Assembly: GCA_900315225.1 (NCBI GenBank) | Contig: OMYM01000130.1 | Location: 1 to 43,815, forward strand | Reading direction: 5' to 3' | From: an uncultured Erysipelotrichaceae bacterium | Lineage (GTDB): Bacteria > Bacillota_I > Bacilli_A > Erysipelotrichales > Erysipelotrichaceae | DNA length: 43,815 bases | In this document: positions 1 through 8,438 of the stretch, one piece after another | How positions within the stretch are numbered: position 1 is the stretch's first letter | Layout of the letters: every line of letters begins with the position of its first letter | The notes under the pieces: model-generated | What the model was told of the DNA's origin: nothing | Seen by the model: the letters and a program-made list of their open reading frames with translations, nothing else | The model's database searches: none | Position numbers and translations under genes: made by a program

Positions 1-1
1 C

Positions 2-3000
2 GGAGCGCAGCTGCGCGTCAGGGACGCGGGCGGCGCAGTCATGGACGAATGGACGAGCGATGGCAACCCCCACGCTGTCAAGAACCTGCGCGAGGGCGAA
101 AAATATGTGCTTGAAGAGGTCAGCGCGCCAAACGGGTATGCATTAGCCGACCCGGTTGAATTCACCCCTGGAGAGCAAGACACAGAGGTTGTCATGGAAG
201 ATCAAAAGATGGATATTTTGATCCGAAAGCTGGACATGGGGACTAATCCAATAGAAGGTGCTGTTCTGCAAGTGTTGGACAATGATCGCGTTGTCGATGA
301 ATGGACAACCACACTGGAAGAGCCAGCGCATTTTGTGAATGGCATTGTGTCTGGAAAAACATATGTTGTGCGAGAAATCAGCGCGCCGTTTGGCTATGTG
401 AAAGCGAAAGACAGCACCTTCAAGGCGGTTGCCGGCGTAAATGAAGTGCCTGTGAGAGACTACAGGATTTCAGCGCTGAAAGTCGATGAAGATGGCAATG
501 TTCTTTTTGGCGCATCATTAGTTGTACTTGATCAGAATGGAGCTGAAATTGATGCATGGACGAGTACGGAAGAGCGCCATTACATCAATGGGCTTATTGA
601 AGGTGAAGAGTATACATTGGTAGAAAAAGCTGCTCCTTTTGGATATGCGGTCGCAAAGCCTGTGAAGTTCAAGGCTGACAGTGATGCGGAAATCATCATG
701 AAGGATAAGAAACTGATCATTTATGTATCTGTTCTGAAACGTGATGCAGATACCAAGATGCCATTGGCTGGGGCACAATTCACTGTTTACAGGAAGGCAG
801 ATGATCAGATTGCATTGAAAACAGATGGATCAGCCGCAGTGGTTGAAACAGGAGAGGACGGAAAGGCTTTTGTCGAGCTGTATTGGAATGAAGAAAATCG
901 CGATGGCTATTATCTGATGGAGACATCGGCACCGCAAGGTTATCTCAACGATCACGAAGGCGAAAGAAGAGACATTGTTCCAGATGAATCCTATACATTT
1001 AAAAATACAGATGAAAAGTTCTCTTTTACCTACGAAGACAGAATCAATACAATCTTGAAATTGAGAAAGCGTGATCGTGAAACCGATGACCGTCCACAGA
1101 ATGAAGCAACGTTTGCTGGCGCGGAATACACGCTCTACGATGATTCGAACGCTGCTATCCATGTTTTCATCTTTGATGAAAACGGCATAACAGAGGACTT
1201 CCACTGCCTGCGAAGAGATAAAACCTATACTTTGCGGGAGACAAAGGCACCACGCGGCTATGTCCTTGATCCTACGATATATGACATTGATTTCTCGACT
1301 GTCGAATTGACGGATGGCTACTATGAAATCACTCGTAGGCTCGATGAAGATGTCTACGAAGGATCATTCAAGATCCATAAGGTGATTTCACAATCAGATT
1401 CTTCCGAGATTGCCAAGCCAGAGCAAGGCGCGCAATTCCTTGCGATCGCCAAGAAATATGTCGATCGTTATGAATCGTTTGAAGAAGCGGCTGTGCATAC
1501 TGACGAATATCTTGAAAACGAGTGGAGCCTTATTGAAACCGATGAAAACGGGGACGGCTATTCTGGAAAACTGGCGTATGGCTCATACATAGTCAGACAG
1601 ACAAAGGCAAGCGATGAAACACAAATGTTGCAGGATTCGTTTGAGTTTACCGTAGACGAACCAAAGCAGAAAGAAATTGTCTACCATATCATCAATGAGG
1701 GGAACCCATATCGCTTGCGATTGGTTAAGCTTGACGATAAGACAGGAAAAATGATTGTTTCCGATTCTGCCCGCTTCAAGATTTTCTGTCTAAAGGATGG
1801 GCAAGGAGATGAAGTCAATCAATATGTGACACAGAAAATCGGCTCATATGTGTTCGATACATTCCAGACATCTTCTAACGTAAAGTCTGAGACGGAGTCA
1901 GGAGTGTTCTATGCGGTAGACAGCGAGAAGGGAATGGTGACATTGCCGTTAACTATTAGCGCAGGACTCTATCGCATTGAGGAAATCAAGTCACCACAAG
2001 GTTACACTTTATTGCAAGAACCGATAGAGATTGAGATAAAGGAAACAAGAGTGGCTGAACTTGACAATGATAACACGCCATTGTTTACGGTAAAGGCAAT
2101 TGATCAACGGATTTTTGGCGTTCTCACAGTGAACAAGCATGTTGAGGAATATCCAGCGGATGCTACAGTGATTGTGCCAGACTGCTTGTCGCAGATTGAA
2201 TTTACGCTTTTTGCGGATGAAGATATCATCAACCCGCTTGATGGAACGATTGTCTTGAAGAAGGGCGAGGCATTTGAAGCAAAATATGCGAATTCTGACG
2301 GAACACTCGTGTTCAAAGACATTCCGCTTGGCTCTTATGTCTTGCGAGAAACAAAGACGGCAGATGGCCTTGTCAAGGACAATGAGGATCATCCAATTGT
2401 CTTCAAGCAGGAAAATGATTGGCAACAGTTCTATGAATATTCGCTTGATTTAGAAAATTATGTGACAAAAACCGAGATTTCCAAGAAAGATGTCACTGGC
2501 GATGAAGAGCTTTGCGGGGCACAGCTTGCTGTGGTTGACATTGAGACTGGAGAAACAGTGGACAGCTGGATTTCGACAGAGAAGCCGCACATGATTTGTG
2601 GCTTGAAGGCAAACGGAACCTATCGCTTTGATGAAGTGATGACCCCGCGCGATGAACAGGGAAGGCAGATTGGATATACGACTGCCGCGTCCGTGGAATT
2701 CACAGTTGATGCTGAGGGTAAAGTCACGCCGGTTGCCATGGTGGACAAGTATGTCGAAATGTCAAAAATGGACATTGGCGGCGATGAGCTTCCAGGCGCG
2801 GAAATAACGGTTTTTGATATGGATGGAAACGTTGTTGATGAATGGATTTCCAGCGATGTTCCACATAAGATTGCTAACTTGATTGAAGGAAATAGCTACA
2901 TTCTTCATGAAAATACAGCTCCACTAGGCTATGTAAAGGCAACAGACATCCCTTTTACCGTCGATTATGAAAAGAAAAACGAAATCGTTGTCATGACCGA

Positions 3001-4525
3001 CAAGATCATCGAGGTTTCAAAAGTCGATGTGGCCGGGGATGAGCTTCCCGGCGCAAAGATGACAGTGTACGATGAAAGCGGGACCGTTGTTGACGAATGG
3101 GTTTCCGGTGACACGCCGCACAGAATCGCGAACATCGAGGAGGGGAAGAGCTACGTGCTGCACGAGGACACGGCTCCGCTGGGCTACGCAAAGGCAACGG
3201 ACATTCCTTTCACTGTCGGCGAAGAGAAGAAGAATGAAACAATTGTCATGAAGGATAAGGTCGTCTTGATTGACAAGACAGACTTGGATGGAAATGAAAT
3301 TGAAGGTGCCTTGATGCAGGTGAAGGATTCAGAAGGCAATGTTGTAGATGAATGGGTATCAACGACAGAGCCGCACAAAGTTTCGGGCTTGCGCGTGGGC
3401 GAAAGATACGTCATGTCGGAGAAGGCAGCGCCAAAGGGGTATTATTATTGTTCAGAAGCATCTTTTTTGGTGAATGATGATGGCATTGGACAGAAAGAAA
3501 CAATGATAGACAATGTCATTGAGTATGAGATCCTCAAGGTTGACGACAAGGATGGTTCCATTGTCAAAGGCGTTACGTTGCGCTTGCGAGATATTACGGA
3601 TCCTTCTAATCCGATTGATGTCACTGGCATCGAGGGACAGACGGAAGATGGCGCTTGGGTGACTACTGAAGAGCCGATTGTCCTCAGGGGCGTTTTAGAA
3701 GCAGAGCATACGTATGAGCTTGAGGAATCTGAATATGTTGCGGGTGTTTATCAAGCAACGTCCATTCAGTTCACAGTTCAAAGGGAAGGCAATGACCCAG
3801 TTGTAATTACGATGGTCGATGAAACAGTTGCGGCAAGCGTCCTGAAGACAGATGAAAAGGGCAATCCACTTGCTGGGGCAAGGTTACAAGTAATTGACGA
3901 AGATGGAAATGTTGTCTATGAATTCACTTCAGGCAGCGATATCCACGGCACGGATATTTCTAGATTTGTCAAAGGTGAACAGACGTATACGCTTCACGAG
4001 GTGAGCGCGCCAGTGGGCTATGGCGAGTTCGAGGATATCACCTTTACGGTAACGGGCAAGGAAAACACTGCACAGGTTATCAGGGCGGTTGATAAGATTG
4101 TTAGCGTTGTAGTCCGCGTTGTGAAAATGGATGCCAACGACAAGAACAAGACACTGGCTGGGGCGCAATTCAGCGTCTTCAACAAATCTGATCATAAGGT
4201 TGCGAAGGATATCAATGGCAATGCCTGCGACAGCGTGACAGGGAATGATGGAATTGTCGAGTTCACGTTGCCATACAACCCAGATGGATATTATGTGAAA
4301 GAAATCAAGGCACCAGCTGGATATTACCTTGTCAACGAAAGAAGTGGCATTGAGTTCAAGGAAGGTGAAATCTATACTGTACAAAATCCATATTTTATTA
4401 ATGTATTCGATAAACCGTTTGACACGCCAGATACGTCTGATAGTGGGTTAAGGGCATCATTGATAGCCTTTGGCATTTCAACGGTCGTGGGATTGGGAGC
4501 ATTGTTCTTCAAACTCAGGAATTAA
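2..4525 (+). CDS. Giant CnaB/SpaA-repeat cell-wall surface protein (5' end outside window)
   Basis: The reading frame is open from base 2, so the gene begins upstream; 1507 residues are visible. They form about fifteen tandem prealbumin-like CnaB/SpaA modules. Each starts with a K-x-D strand and a G-A motif and ends with E-x-x-A-P-x-G-Y, the pattern of isopeptide-forming pilin and adhesin domains (Lys near the start, Glu before APxGY). Short modules of about 85 residues lie at both ends; longer ones of 100-130 residues lie in the middle (about 713-2460). The C-terminus has DTPDTSDSG, a hydrophobic helix and the basic tail KLRN, which looks like a sortase signal with a non-canonical TSD core. 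The role is probably surface adhesion or a rigid stalk. No sortase gene is present here. Codon use and GC change sharply between modules (see findings). A strong terminator follows. The family call is confident; the ligand is unknown. Confidence 0.9.
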   Translation, partial: GAQLRVRDAGGAVMDEWTSDGNPHAVKNLREGEKYVLEEVSAPNGYALADPVEFTPGEQDTEVVMEDQKMDILIRKLDMGTNPIEGAVLQVLDNDRVVDEWTTTLEEPAHFVNGIVSGKTYVVREISAPFGYVKAKDSTFKAVAGVNEVPVRDYRISALKVDEDGNVLFGASLVVLDQNGAEIDAWTSTEERHYINGLIEGEEYTLVEKAAPFGYAVAKPVKFKADSDAEIIMKDKKLIIYVSVLKRDADTKMPLAGAQFTVYRKADDQIALKTDGSAAVVETGEDGKAFVELYWNEENRDGYYLMETSAPQGYLNDHEGERRDIVPDESYTFKNTDEKFSFTYEDRINTILKLRKRDRETDDRPQNEATFAGAEYTLYDDSNAAIHVFIFDENGITEDFHCLRRDKTYTLRETKAPRGYVLDPTIYDIDFSTVELTDGYYEITRRLDEDVYEGSFKIHKVISQSDSSEIAKPEQGAQFLAIAKKYVDRYESFEEAAVHTDEYLENEWSLIETDENGDGYSGKLAYGSYIVRQTKASDETQMLQDSFEFTVDEPKQKEIVYHIINEGNPYRLRLVKLDDKTGKMIVSDSARFKIFCLKDGQGDEVNQYVTQKIGSYVFDTFQTSSNVKSETESGVFYAVDSEKGMVTLPLTISAGLYRIEEIKSPQGYTLLQEPIEIEIKETRVAELDNDNTPLFTVKAIDQRIFGVLTVNKHVEEYPADATVIVPDCLSQIEFTLFADEDIINPLDGTIVLKKGEAFEAKYANSDGTLVFKDIPLGSYVLRETKTADGLVKDNEDHPIVFKQENDWQQFYEYSLDLENYVTKTEISKKDVTGDEELCGAQLAVVDIETGETVDSWISTEKPHMICGLKANGTYRFDEVMTPRDEQGRQIGYTTAASVEFTVDAEGKVTPVAMVDKYVEMSKMDIGGDELPGAEITVFDMDGNVVDEWISSDVPHKIANLIEGNSYILHENTAPLGYVKATDIPFTVDYEKKNEIVVMTDKIIEVSKVDVAGDELPGAKMTVYDESGTVVDEWVSGDTPHRIANIEEGKSYVLHEDTAPLGYAKATDIPFTVGEEKKNETIVMKDKVVLIDKTDLDGNEIEGALMQVKDSEGNVVDEWVSTTEPHKVSGLRVGERYVMSEKAAPKGYYYCSEASFLVNDDGIGQKETMIDNVIEYEILKVDDKDGSIVKGVTLRLRDITDPSNPIDVTGIEGQTEDGAWVTTEEPIVLRGVLEAEHTYELEESEYVAGVYQATSIQFTVQREGNDPVVITMVDETVAASVLKTDEKGNPLAGARLQVIDEDGNVVYEFTSGSDIHGTDISRFVKGEQTYTLHEVSAPVGYGEFEDITFTVTGKENTAQVIRAVDKIVSVVVRVVKMDANDKNKTLAGAQFSVFNKSDHKVAKDINGNACDSVTGNDGIVEFTLPYNPDGYYVKEIKAPAGYYLVNERSGIEFKEGEIYTVQNPYFINVFDKPFDTPDTSDSGLRASLIAFGISTVVGLGALFFKLRN
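2756..3265 (+). repeat. Two adjacent 255-nt CnaB module repeats
   Basis: Modules 2756-3010 and 3011-3265 are both exactly 255 nt (85 codons). They encode closely similar sequences, sharing GDELPGA, VVDEW, PH+IAN, EG+SY, LHE+TAPLGY and KATDIPFTV. A more diverged third copy follows from 3266. The second copy is far more GC-rich than the first at aligned positions. The pair looks like a tandem duplication in protein terms but has diverged strongly in codon usage. Confidence 0.8.
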
Positions 4526-4526
4526 G

Positions 4527-4566
4527 AAAAAGGTTTTCCAGGCGCAAAGCTTGGAAAACCTTTTTT
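4527..4566 (+). terminator. Rho-independent terminator after the CnaB protein
   Basis: The stem AAGGTTTTCCA pairs with TGGAAAACCTT around a GC-rich loop and is followed by a T run. It lies directly after the TAA at 4523-4525, so the next surface-protein gene is a separate transcription unit. Confidence 0.88.
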
Positions 4567-4635
4567 GTTGGAAGGTCAACTAAATTTAAAAACATGACGC
4601 TTTCAAGATTTTTTTGCCCATGTTTTGTTAAACAC

Positions 4636-4665
4636 TTGTATTAGTAATCTGTTTTCAGTTATAAT
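4636..4665 (+). promoter_or_regulatory. Sigma-A promoter for the pilin-like gene
   Basis: TTGTAT (4636-4641), an 18-bp spacer and TATAAT (4660-4665). It lies 28 bp upstream of the GTG start, with the ribosome site AGGGGGTGAT between. Confidence 0.7.
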
Positions 4666-4692
4666 GATCAAAGAACTTAGGGGGTGATCTTC

Positions 4693-5847
4693 GTGAAAAA
4701 GTTTGAGAAGTATTGGAAATACTTAGTTTGTGCATTGCTGTGCCTTTTAATTGTTGTTCCAGCCAATGCGCAATCTATTGATTTAAAAAAAATGGGGAGT
4801 ATAACGATCAATTATCCGATTGAGGGAGCGGAAATTTCTTTCTACCAAGTTGCGAGTGTCAAGGCTGATGGTTCATATGAATGGGCGCCTGAATACGAGA
4901 AAATCAGGACAAGAAGAACCAATGGCAAGGCAGTCGATGGCAAATGTGACCCAGAAATGCTTGCGCTTTACGCCGAGACAACAGAAGAGCTTGCGGAAAC
5001 GATGACGACACATGTCTATATTGACAAAGGCAGTGCTGTAGCATTCCTTCCGGTTGGTTTGTATGTTATGACGTCAAAGCCTGTGCGCGATGAAGAAAAA
5101 AAGGAGATCTATCATTTTTCTCCAACGATGGTTGAGGTTCCGCGTAAAGAGGGAAACGAAATTCAGTATGTTTACGAGATCAATGCAAAATATAGCACTG
5201 ATCCAATTCCTGAAAATCCTAAGAAAGTACACTGCACGATCATCAAGGGCTGGGATGACATTGGTCCCGAACATCGTCCTGATGAAGTGATCATCGACAT
5301 CTACCGGGATTATGAATTGCAGGAAAAGCAGTCGCTTAACAGTAATAACAACTGGCAGTACGAATGGATAAATGAGCAGGATGGAACAATCCTTTATTTG
5401 ATTGAAAGAAGCCTAGCCAACGGATACAGATATTGGGTCGAGGAAGAAACAATTGGCGATGAATACAGTTATAGGATTGTAAATACGTTTGATATTGACT
5501 TGTTCGAAGATGAAGACAATGATGGCACTCAAACTCCTCCGCCGGGGGATACAACAACTCCTCCTCCAGGAGATTCAGAGTCTCCGTCAGGAGAGACGAC
5601 TCCTCCGCCTTTCGATGATGGAGATGGCGATGGTATTCAAACTCCTCCTCCAGGAGATACACGTACTCCCAAGCCAGGAGGGTCTTTCAATGATCAAGAT
5701 GGCGATGGTACTCGTACTCCCCGACCAGGGAACGTAAGGACATCGGATGAGACGAACATGACTTTGCCGGTGATTGGGCTTGTGGCAGGTGGTGTAGTCG
5801 CAATTGTGATTGCGTTGCGCTTACGTGGTTCAAAAGATGACGAATAG
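4693..5847 (+). CDS. Secreted pilin-like wall-anchored protein with proline-rich stalk
   Basis: 384 residues. I chose the GTG at 4693 because the ribosome site at 4679-4688 sits just upstream; a GTG at 4684 would lie inside that site. A signal peptide is clear: basic MKKFEKYWKY, a hydrophobic core, and a likely cleavage at PANA-Q. A pilin-type domain follows (about residues 30-160), then a CnaB-like domain (about 165-270). The next part is a Pro/Gly/Asp-rich stalk (about 270-350) with three D-x-D-x-D-G units, each followed by TPxPG. The C-terminus reads NVRTSDETN, LPVIG, a hydrophobic helix and a charged tail, which is a sortase signal in which TSD replaces TGD. It resembles a fimbrial backbone or tip subunit and may be a partner of the upstream protein, but it has its own promoter and terminator. 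Confidence 0.82.
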   Translation: MKKFEKYWKYLVCALLCLLIVVPANAQSIDLKKMGSITINYPIEGAEISFYQVASVKADGSYEWAPEYEKIRTRRTNGKAVDGKCDPEMLALYAETTEELAETMTTHVYIDKGSAVAFLPVGLYVMTSKPVRDEEKKEIYHFSPTMVEVPRKEGNEIQYVYEINAKYSTDPIPENPKKVHCTIIKGWDDIGPEHRPDEVIIDIYRDYELQEKQSLNSNNNWQYEWINEQDGTILYLIERSLANGYRYWVEEETIGDEYSYRIVNTFDIDLFEDEDNDGTQTPPPGDTTTPPPGDSESPSGETTPPPFDDGDGDGIQTPPPGDTRTPKPGGSFNDQDGDGTRTPRPGNVRTSDETNMTLPVIGLVAGGVVAIVIALRLRGSKDDE

Positions 5848-5858
5848 TCAGACAATTC

Positions 5859-5888
5859 AAAAGGCACAGCTTAATGCTGTGCCTTTTT
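5859..5888 (+). terminator. Rho-independent terminator after pilin-like gene
   Basis: The stem AAAAGGCACAGC pairs with GCTGTGCCTTTT across the loop TTAAT and is followed by more T residues, 11 bp past the stop at 5847. Confidence 0.9.
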
Positions 5889-5911
5889 TGCGAACGTAAA
5901 GAAATTCTCAC

Positions 5912-5936
5912 AAAAAAAGAGGCAAAGCCCCTTTTT
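5912..5936 (-). terminator. Terminator of tRNA-Ser
   Basis: Read on the minus strand, AAAAAGGGGC, loop TTT, GCCTCTTTTT and further T residues lie 3-27 bases beyond the tRNA CCA end. One G-T pair is in the stem. Confidence 0.78.
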
Positions 5937-5938
5937 AA

Positions 5939-6029
5939 TGGCGCGGGAACAGGGATTTGAACCCTGGCGCCGTGTTACCGACCTACAAGCTTTCCAAGCC
6001 TGCCCCTTCAACCGCTTGGGTATTCCCGC
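5939..6029 (-). tRNA. tRNA-Ser (anticodon GGA)
   Basis: On the minus strand the acceptor stem GCGGGAA pairs with TTCCCGC, followed by discriminator G and an encoded CCA. The anticodon arm is CAGGC-TTGGAAA-GCTTG, giving anticodon GGA (reads UCC/UCU). The T arm contains GGTTCAAATCC. The long variable arm between anticodon and T arms is the class II form expected for serine tRNA, and the total is 91 nt with CCA. It is transcribed as a single gene with its own promoter and terminator. Confidence 0.95.
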
Positions 6030-6040
6030 ATTGCCTATAT

Positions 6041-6068
6041 ATAATAGCACGTTTTTCAGAAAATGCAA
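6041..6068 (-). promoter_or_regulatory. Promoter of tRNA-Ser
   Basis: On the minus strand, TTGCAT (6068-6063), a 16-bp spacer and TATTAT (6046-6041) lie 11 bp upstream of the mature tRNA 5' end. Confidence 0.68.
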
Positions 6069-6117
6069 TGACTTTTTGAAAATCTTCTTCGTTTTTTTCG
6101 ATAAGGGAATGAAATAG

Positions 6118-6144
6118 AAAAAAGCAGGCTTTGCCTGCTTTTTT
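6118..6144 (-). terminator. Terminator after htrA-like gene
   Basis: A near-perfect hairpin, AAAAAAGCAGGC, short loop, GCCTGCTTTTTT, lies 18 bp beyond the stop of the minus-strand protease gene. It is symmetrical, so it could also stop transcription from the other side. Confidence 0.88.
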
Positions 6145-6161
6145 AATGGCGTTGTCTTGTG

Positions 6162-7598
6162 TTATTCAAGCGTACCGGTAAGCGTGACATTTACGGTCAT
6201 TGTCTTGCCATCTCTGACAATGACAAGTTCAAGGTTGTCACCAGGCTTTTTGTTTCTTAAGACAGCCGAGAGACTTGTGTAGTCGGACACTTCAGTGTTG
6301 TCTGCCGTAACGATTCTGTCATAAGGCTGAAGACCCGCCTCTTCGGCGCCTGAGCCGCTGATGATGTCGCTGATGTACAGCCCAGCCGCATAATATTGGT
6401 TGCCACTGGTGAGTTCCTGTAGGTAGACACCTAGGGTCGCACGGTTTGTAACCTTTCCGTTTTCAATCAGCTGTTGCGCTACATCAAGCGCCGTATTTGA
6501 AGGAATTGCGAAGCCGAGTCCTTCGACAATGGCACCGCTGCTAGTTGTTCCACTGTCCTTTGAATTTACAATGCCGATCAGGTTTCCGTTTCCATCGAAC
6601 AAGCCACCGCCTGAGTTGCCTGAGTTGATTGCGGCATTTGTTTGGATTAGTTCCATCGACTGTCTGTCGATGACTACTTCACGGCTGATCGCGGAAATAA
6701 TGCCGCTGGTCACGGTTCCGCCCAGTGTTCCAAGGGGGTTGCCAATGACGAGAGCAGTTTCACCAACACGTATTTTTGTGGAATCGCCAATGGTGGCTGG
6801 CATTAAGTCGGTTGCTTCAACCTTGATGACAGCAATGTCGCTCTTTTCGTCCGTTCCAACCAATGTTGCATCGTATGTCTTGCCGTCATAGGTCGTGATG
6901 GAAATTGCCGTCGCGTCTTTTACAACATGGTTGTTTGTGACAATATAGCCATCCGAGGTAATGATGACACCAGATCCTGCGCCCGTGGACGTGTATGTTC
7001 CGCCAAAGAATCCATAGCTTGTCTGTGTGATCTCGACTTGAACCTCGACTACGCTAGGGGATGCTTTTTCGGCGGCTTCAGTAATCGTCATTGTTTCGCC
7101 ATTGCTTGACACGCTGGCAATCTTGGAGGATCCAGAGCTGCCTGCCGTGTAGACGACCGATGGACCTTTTACATTAAAGCCGCGAATCGCAAGGGTTGCG
7201 CCGCCAAATCCGCACAGAAGCGATAACGCTGCGCACGCCGCAAGCAGCAATGCTGGATTTCTGCGTTTGGAAGGCTGGATAGCTGGCTGTTTGGCTGGAG
7301 CGTTAGCCGCCGCAGATGCTTCTTTTGCCGTTGTTTCTGGCTGCTCCTCCGTCTCCATGGTTGCTTGGGTCGCTGATGTTTCCGCAAGAATTGTATCGGA
7401 TTCCTGGGGTGATTCTTGGCCGAATGCACGCTCTTCGGAAAACAGATTGTCTTCCTCGGTGCCAGGGGTATGGGAAGCGCCTGTTGCCATGCTGGCAGGC
7501 TGCTCATTTCTTGTTTCGGAAGTGTTGTATGAGAAGTCTGTCTCTTTTGTGAATACATCGTCTTCAAAATCGTGATTGGAATAGTTGTTTTCGTTCAT
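6162..7598 (-). CDS. htrA: HtrA/DegP-like membrane-anchored serine protease
   Basis: 478 residues. I chose the ATG at 7598 because AGGAG lies 9 nt upstream; the ATG at 7607 would touch that site with no spacing. An acidic, disordered cytoplasmic N-terminus (about 1-120) precedes one transmembrane segment (about 120-145). The trypsin-like domain has all three catalytic residues: His in TNNHVV, Asp in SDIAVIK and Ser in NSGNSGGGLF. A C-terminal PDZ domain (about 385-478) contains ISGSGAEEAGLQPYDRI. This is the standard Gram-positive HtrA plan: an extracellular quality-control protease degrading misfolded exported proteins. It lies downstream of the rhomboid-like gene and next to two exported surface proteins, which would be plausible clients. 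Confidence 0.93.
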   Translation of the reverse strand: MNENNYSNHDFEDDVFTKETDFSYNTSETRNEQPASMATGASHTPGTEEDNLFSEERAFGQESPQESDTILAETSATQATMETEEQPETTAKEASAAANAPAKQPAIQPSKRRNPALLLAACAALSLLCGFGGATLAIRGFNVKGPSVVYTAGSSGSSKIASVSSNGETMTITEAAEKASPSVVEVQVEITQTSYGFFGGTYTSTGAGSGVIITSDGYIVTNNHVVKDATAISITTYDGKTYDATLVGTDEKSDIAVIKVEATDLMPATIGDSTKIRVGETALVIGNPLGTLGGTVTSGIISAISREVVIDRQSMELIQTNAAINSGNSGGGLFDGNGNLIGIVNSKDSGTTSSGAIVEGLGFAIPSNTALDVAQQLIENGKVTNRATLGVYLQELTSGNQYYAAGLYISDIISGSGAEEAGLQPYDRIVTADNTEVSDYTSLSAVLRNKKPGDNLELVIVRDGKTMTVNVTLTGTLE

Positions 7599-7705
7599 AA
7601 TATTCATCTCCTCTCAACGCAATACATATTAGTTTTCCAAGGTGAATTCTGTGTGAACAAAAGGGAAAGATTCTGCGAAATGACGAATGTCACTATGCAC
7701 GGGCT

Positions 7706-8278
7706 TTATTTGTGCAGCAAGGCACCGATCGCCACTCCGATAACTGCTCCGATGGCATGGGAGAACAATACATTGCTTTCGGATAAACCGATTTCCCTGA
7801 TGCGCATGGCGCAAAATACAAGAAAGACAAAAAATGTCGCGACAAGGGAAATAGAAAACTGGTCTCCATCGGGAATGATTGCGCCTAGCGCAGCGATTGC
7901 CAGGGCGATGCATGTGCAGCCTGACATCGAGATGTCTGGTCGCCAAAAAGTGTGTACCAGTCCGGTTGCCAGGGCGGAAACAATCATGACCGCCAATATG
8001 TTTAGCGGGCTTTTCATTTTCTTTTCAGCAATTTGCCCAACCGCCAGGATGATGATGGAATTGACGCACAGCTCATTGAAGTTCGTTTGGCCAAAGACAT
8101 GTGTGATGAGGCGTACCAATTGCGCGGGTTCGTTAAAATTCACTTGATACGGAGCAAAGAAATAGGGCGTTATATCATTGAAATACGGATTTTGAGAAGC
8201 GCAAATGCCGAACGCCACCCAACACAGCACAACAAATATTAATGTCACAGGGGCGATAAGCTTTAGCTTGCCATTCAT
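7706..8278 (-). CDS. Rhomboid-family intramembrane serine protease-like protein
   Basis: 190 residues with about six hydrophobic segments. Rhomboid landmarks appear in order: ITHVFGQTNFNELCVN in loop 1/helix 2 (the family's H-x-x-x-H-L-x-x-N region, here with N for the second His), ISMSGC holding the proposed catalytic Ser (family motif GxSG), and FSHAIGAVIG holding the catalytic His of the last helix. The Ser-His dyad is therefore intact although the first Gly of GxSG is Met. Rhomboids cleave transmembrane substrates within the bilayer; the substrate here is unknown. The ribosome site GGAGG sits 7 nt before the ATG. It is transcribed toward the htrA-like gene with a gap of about 107 nt. Confidence 0.75.
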   Translation of the reverse strand: MNGKLKLIAPVTLIFVVLCWVAFGICASQNPYFNDITPYFFAPYQVNFNEPAQLVRLITHVFGQTNFNELCVNSIIILAVGQIAEKKMKSPLNILAVMIVSALATGLVHTFWRPDISMSGCTCIALAIAALGAIIPDGDQFSISLVATFFVFLVFCAMRIREIGLSESNVLFSHAIGAVIGVAIGALLHK

Positions 8279-8386
8279 TACAATACCTCCATCAAACTAG
8301 ATTATTCTAGCAGAAAATCATATGGAGGATTAGGGAAGATGGATAAAATGTTGAAACATGGAAGCATCGCCAAGAAGTGTTTGGGA

Positions 8387-8415
8387 TTGAGAAAATACAG
8401 CTTGTAAAGTATACT
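8387..8415 (+). promoter_or_regulatory. Sigma-A promoter of the SseB-family gene
   Basis: TTGAGA (8387-8392), a 17-bp spacer and TATACT (8410-8415) lie 23 bp before the ATG at 8439. Confidence 0.8.
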
Positions 8416-8438
8416 TTATCATGAATATGAGGTGAAAC

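Noticed and set aside
5871..6068. A 65-codon minus-strand frame over the tRNA
   Set aside because: The stretch folds as a complete class II tRNA-Ser with encoded CCA.
7572..8147. A 191-codon plus-strand frame opposite the rhomboid-like gene
   Set aside because: The minus-strand frame has the rhomboid Ser and His motifs, membrane helices and a GGAGG site; the plus frame has none.
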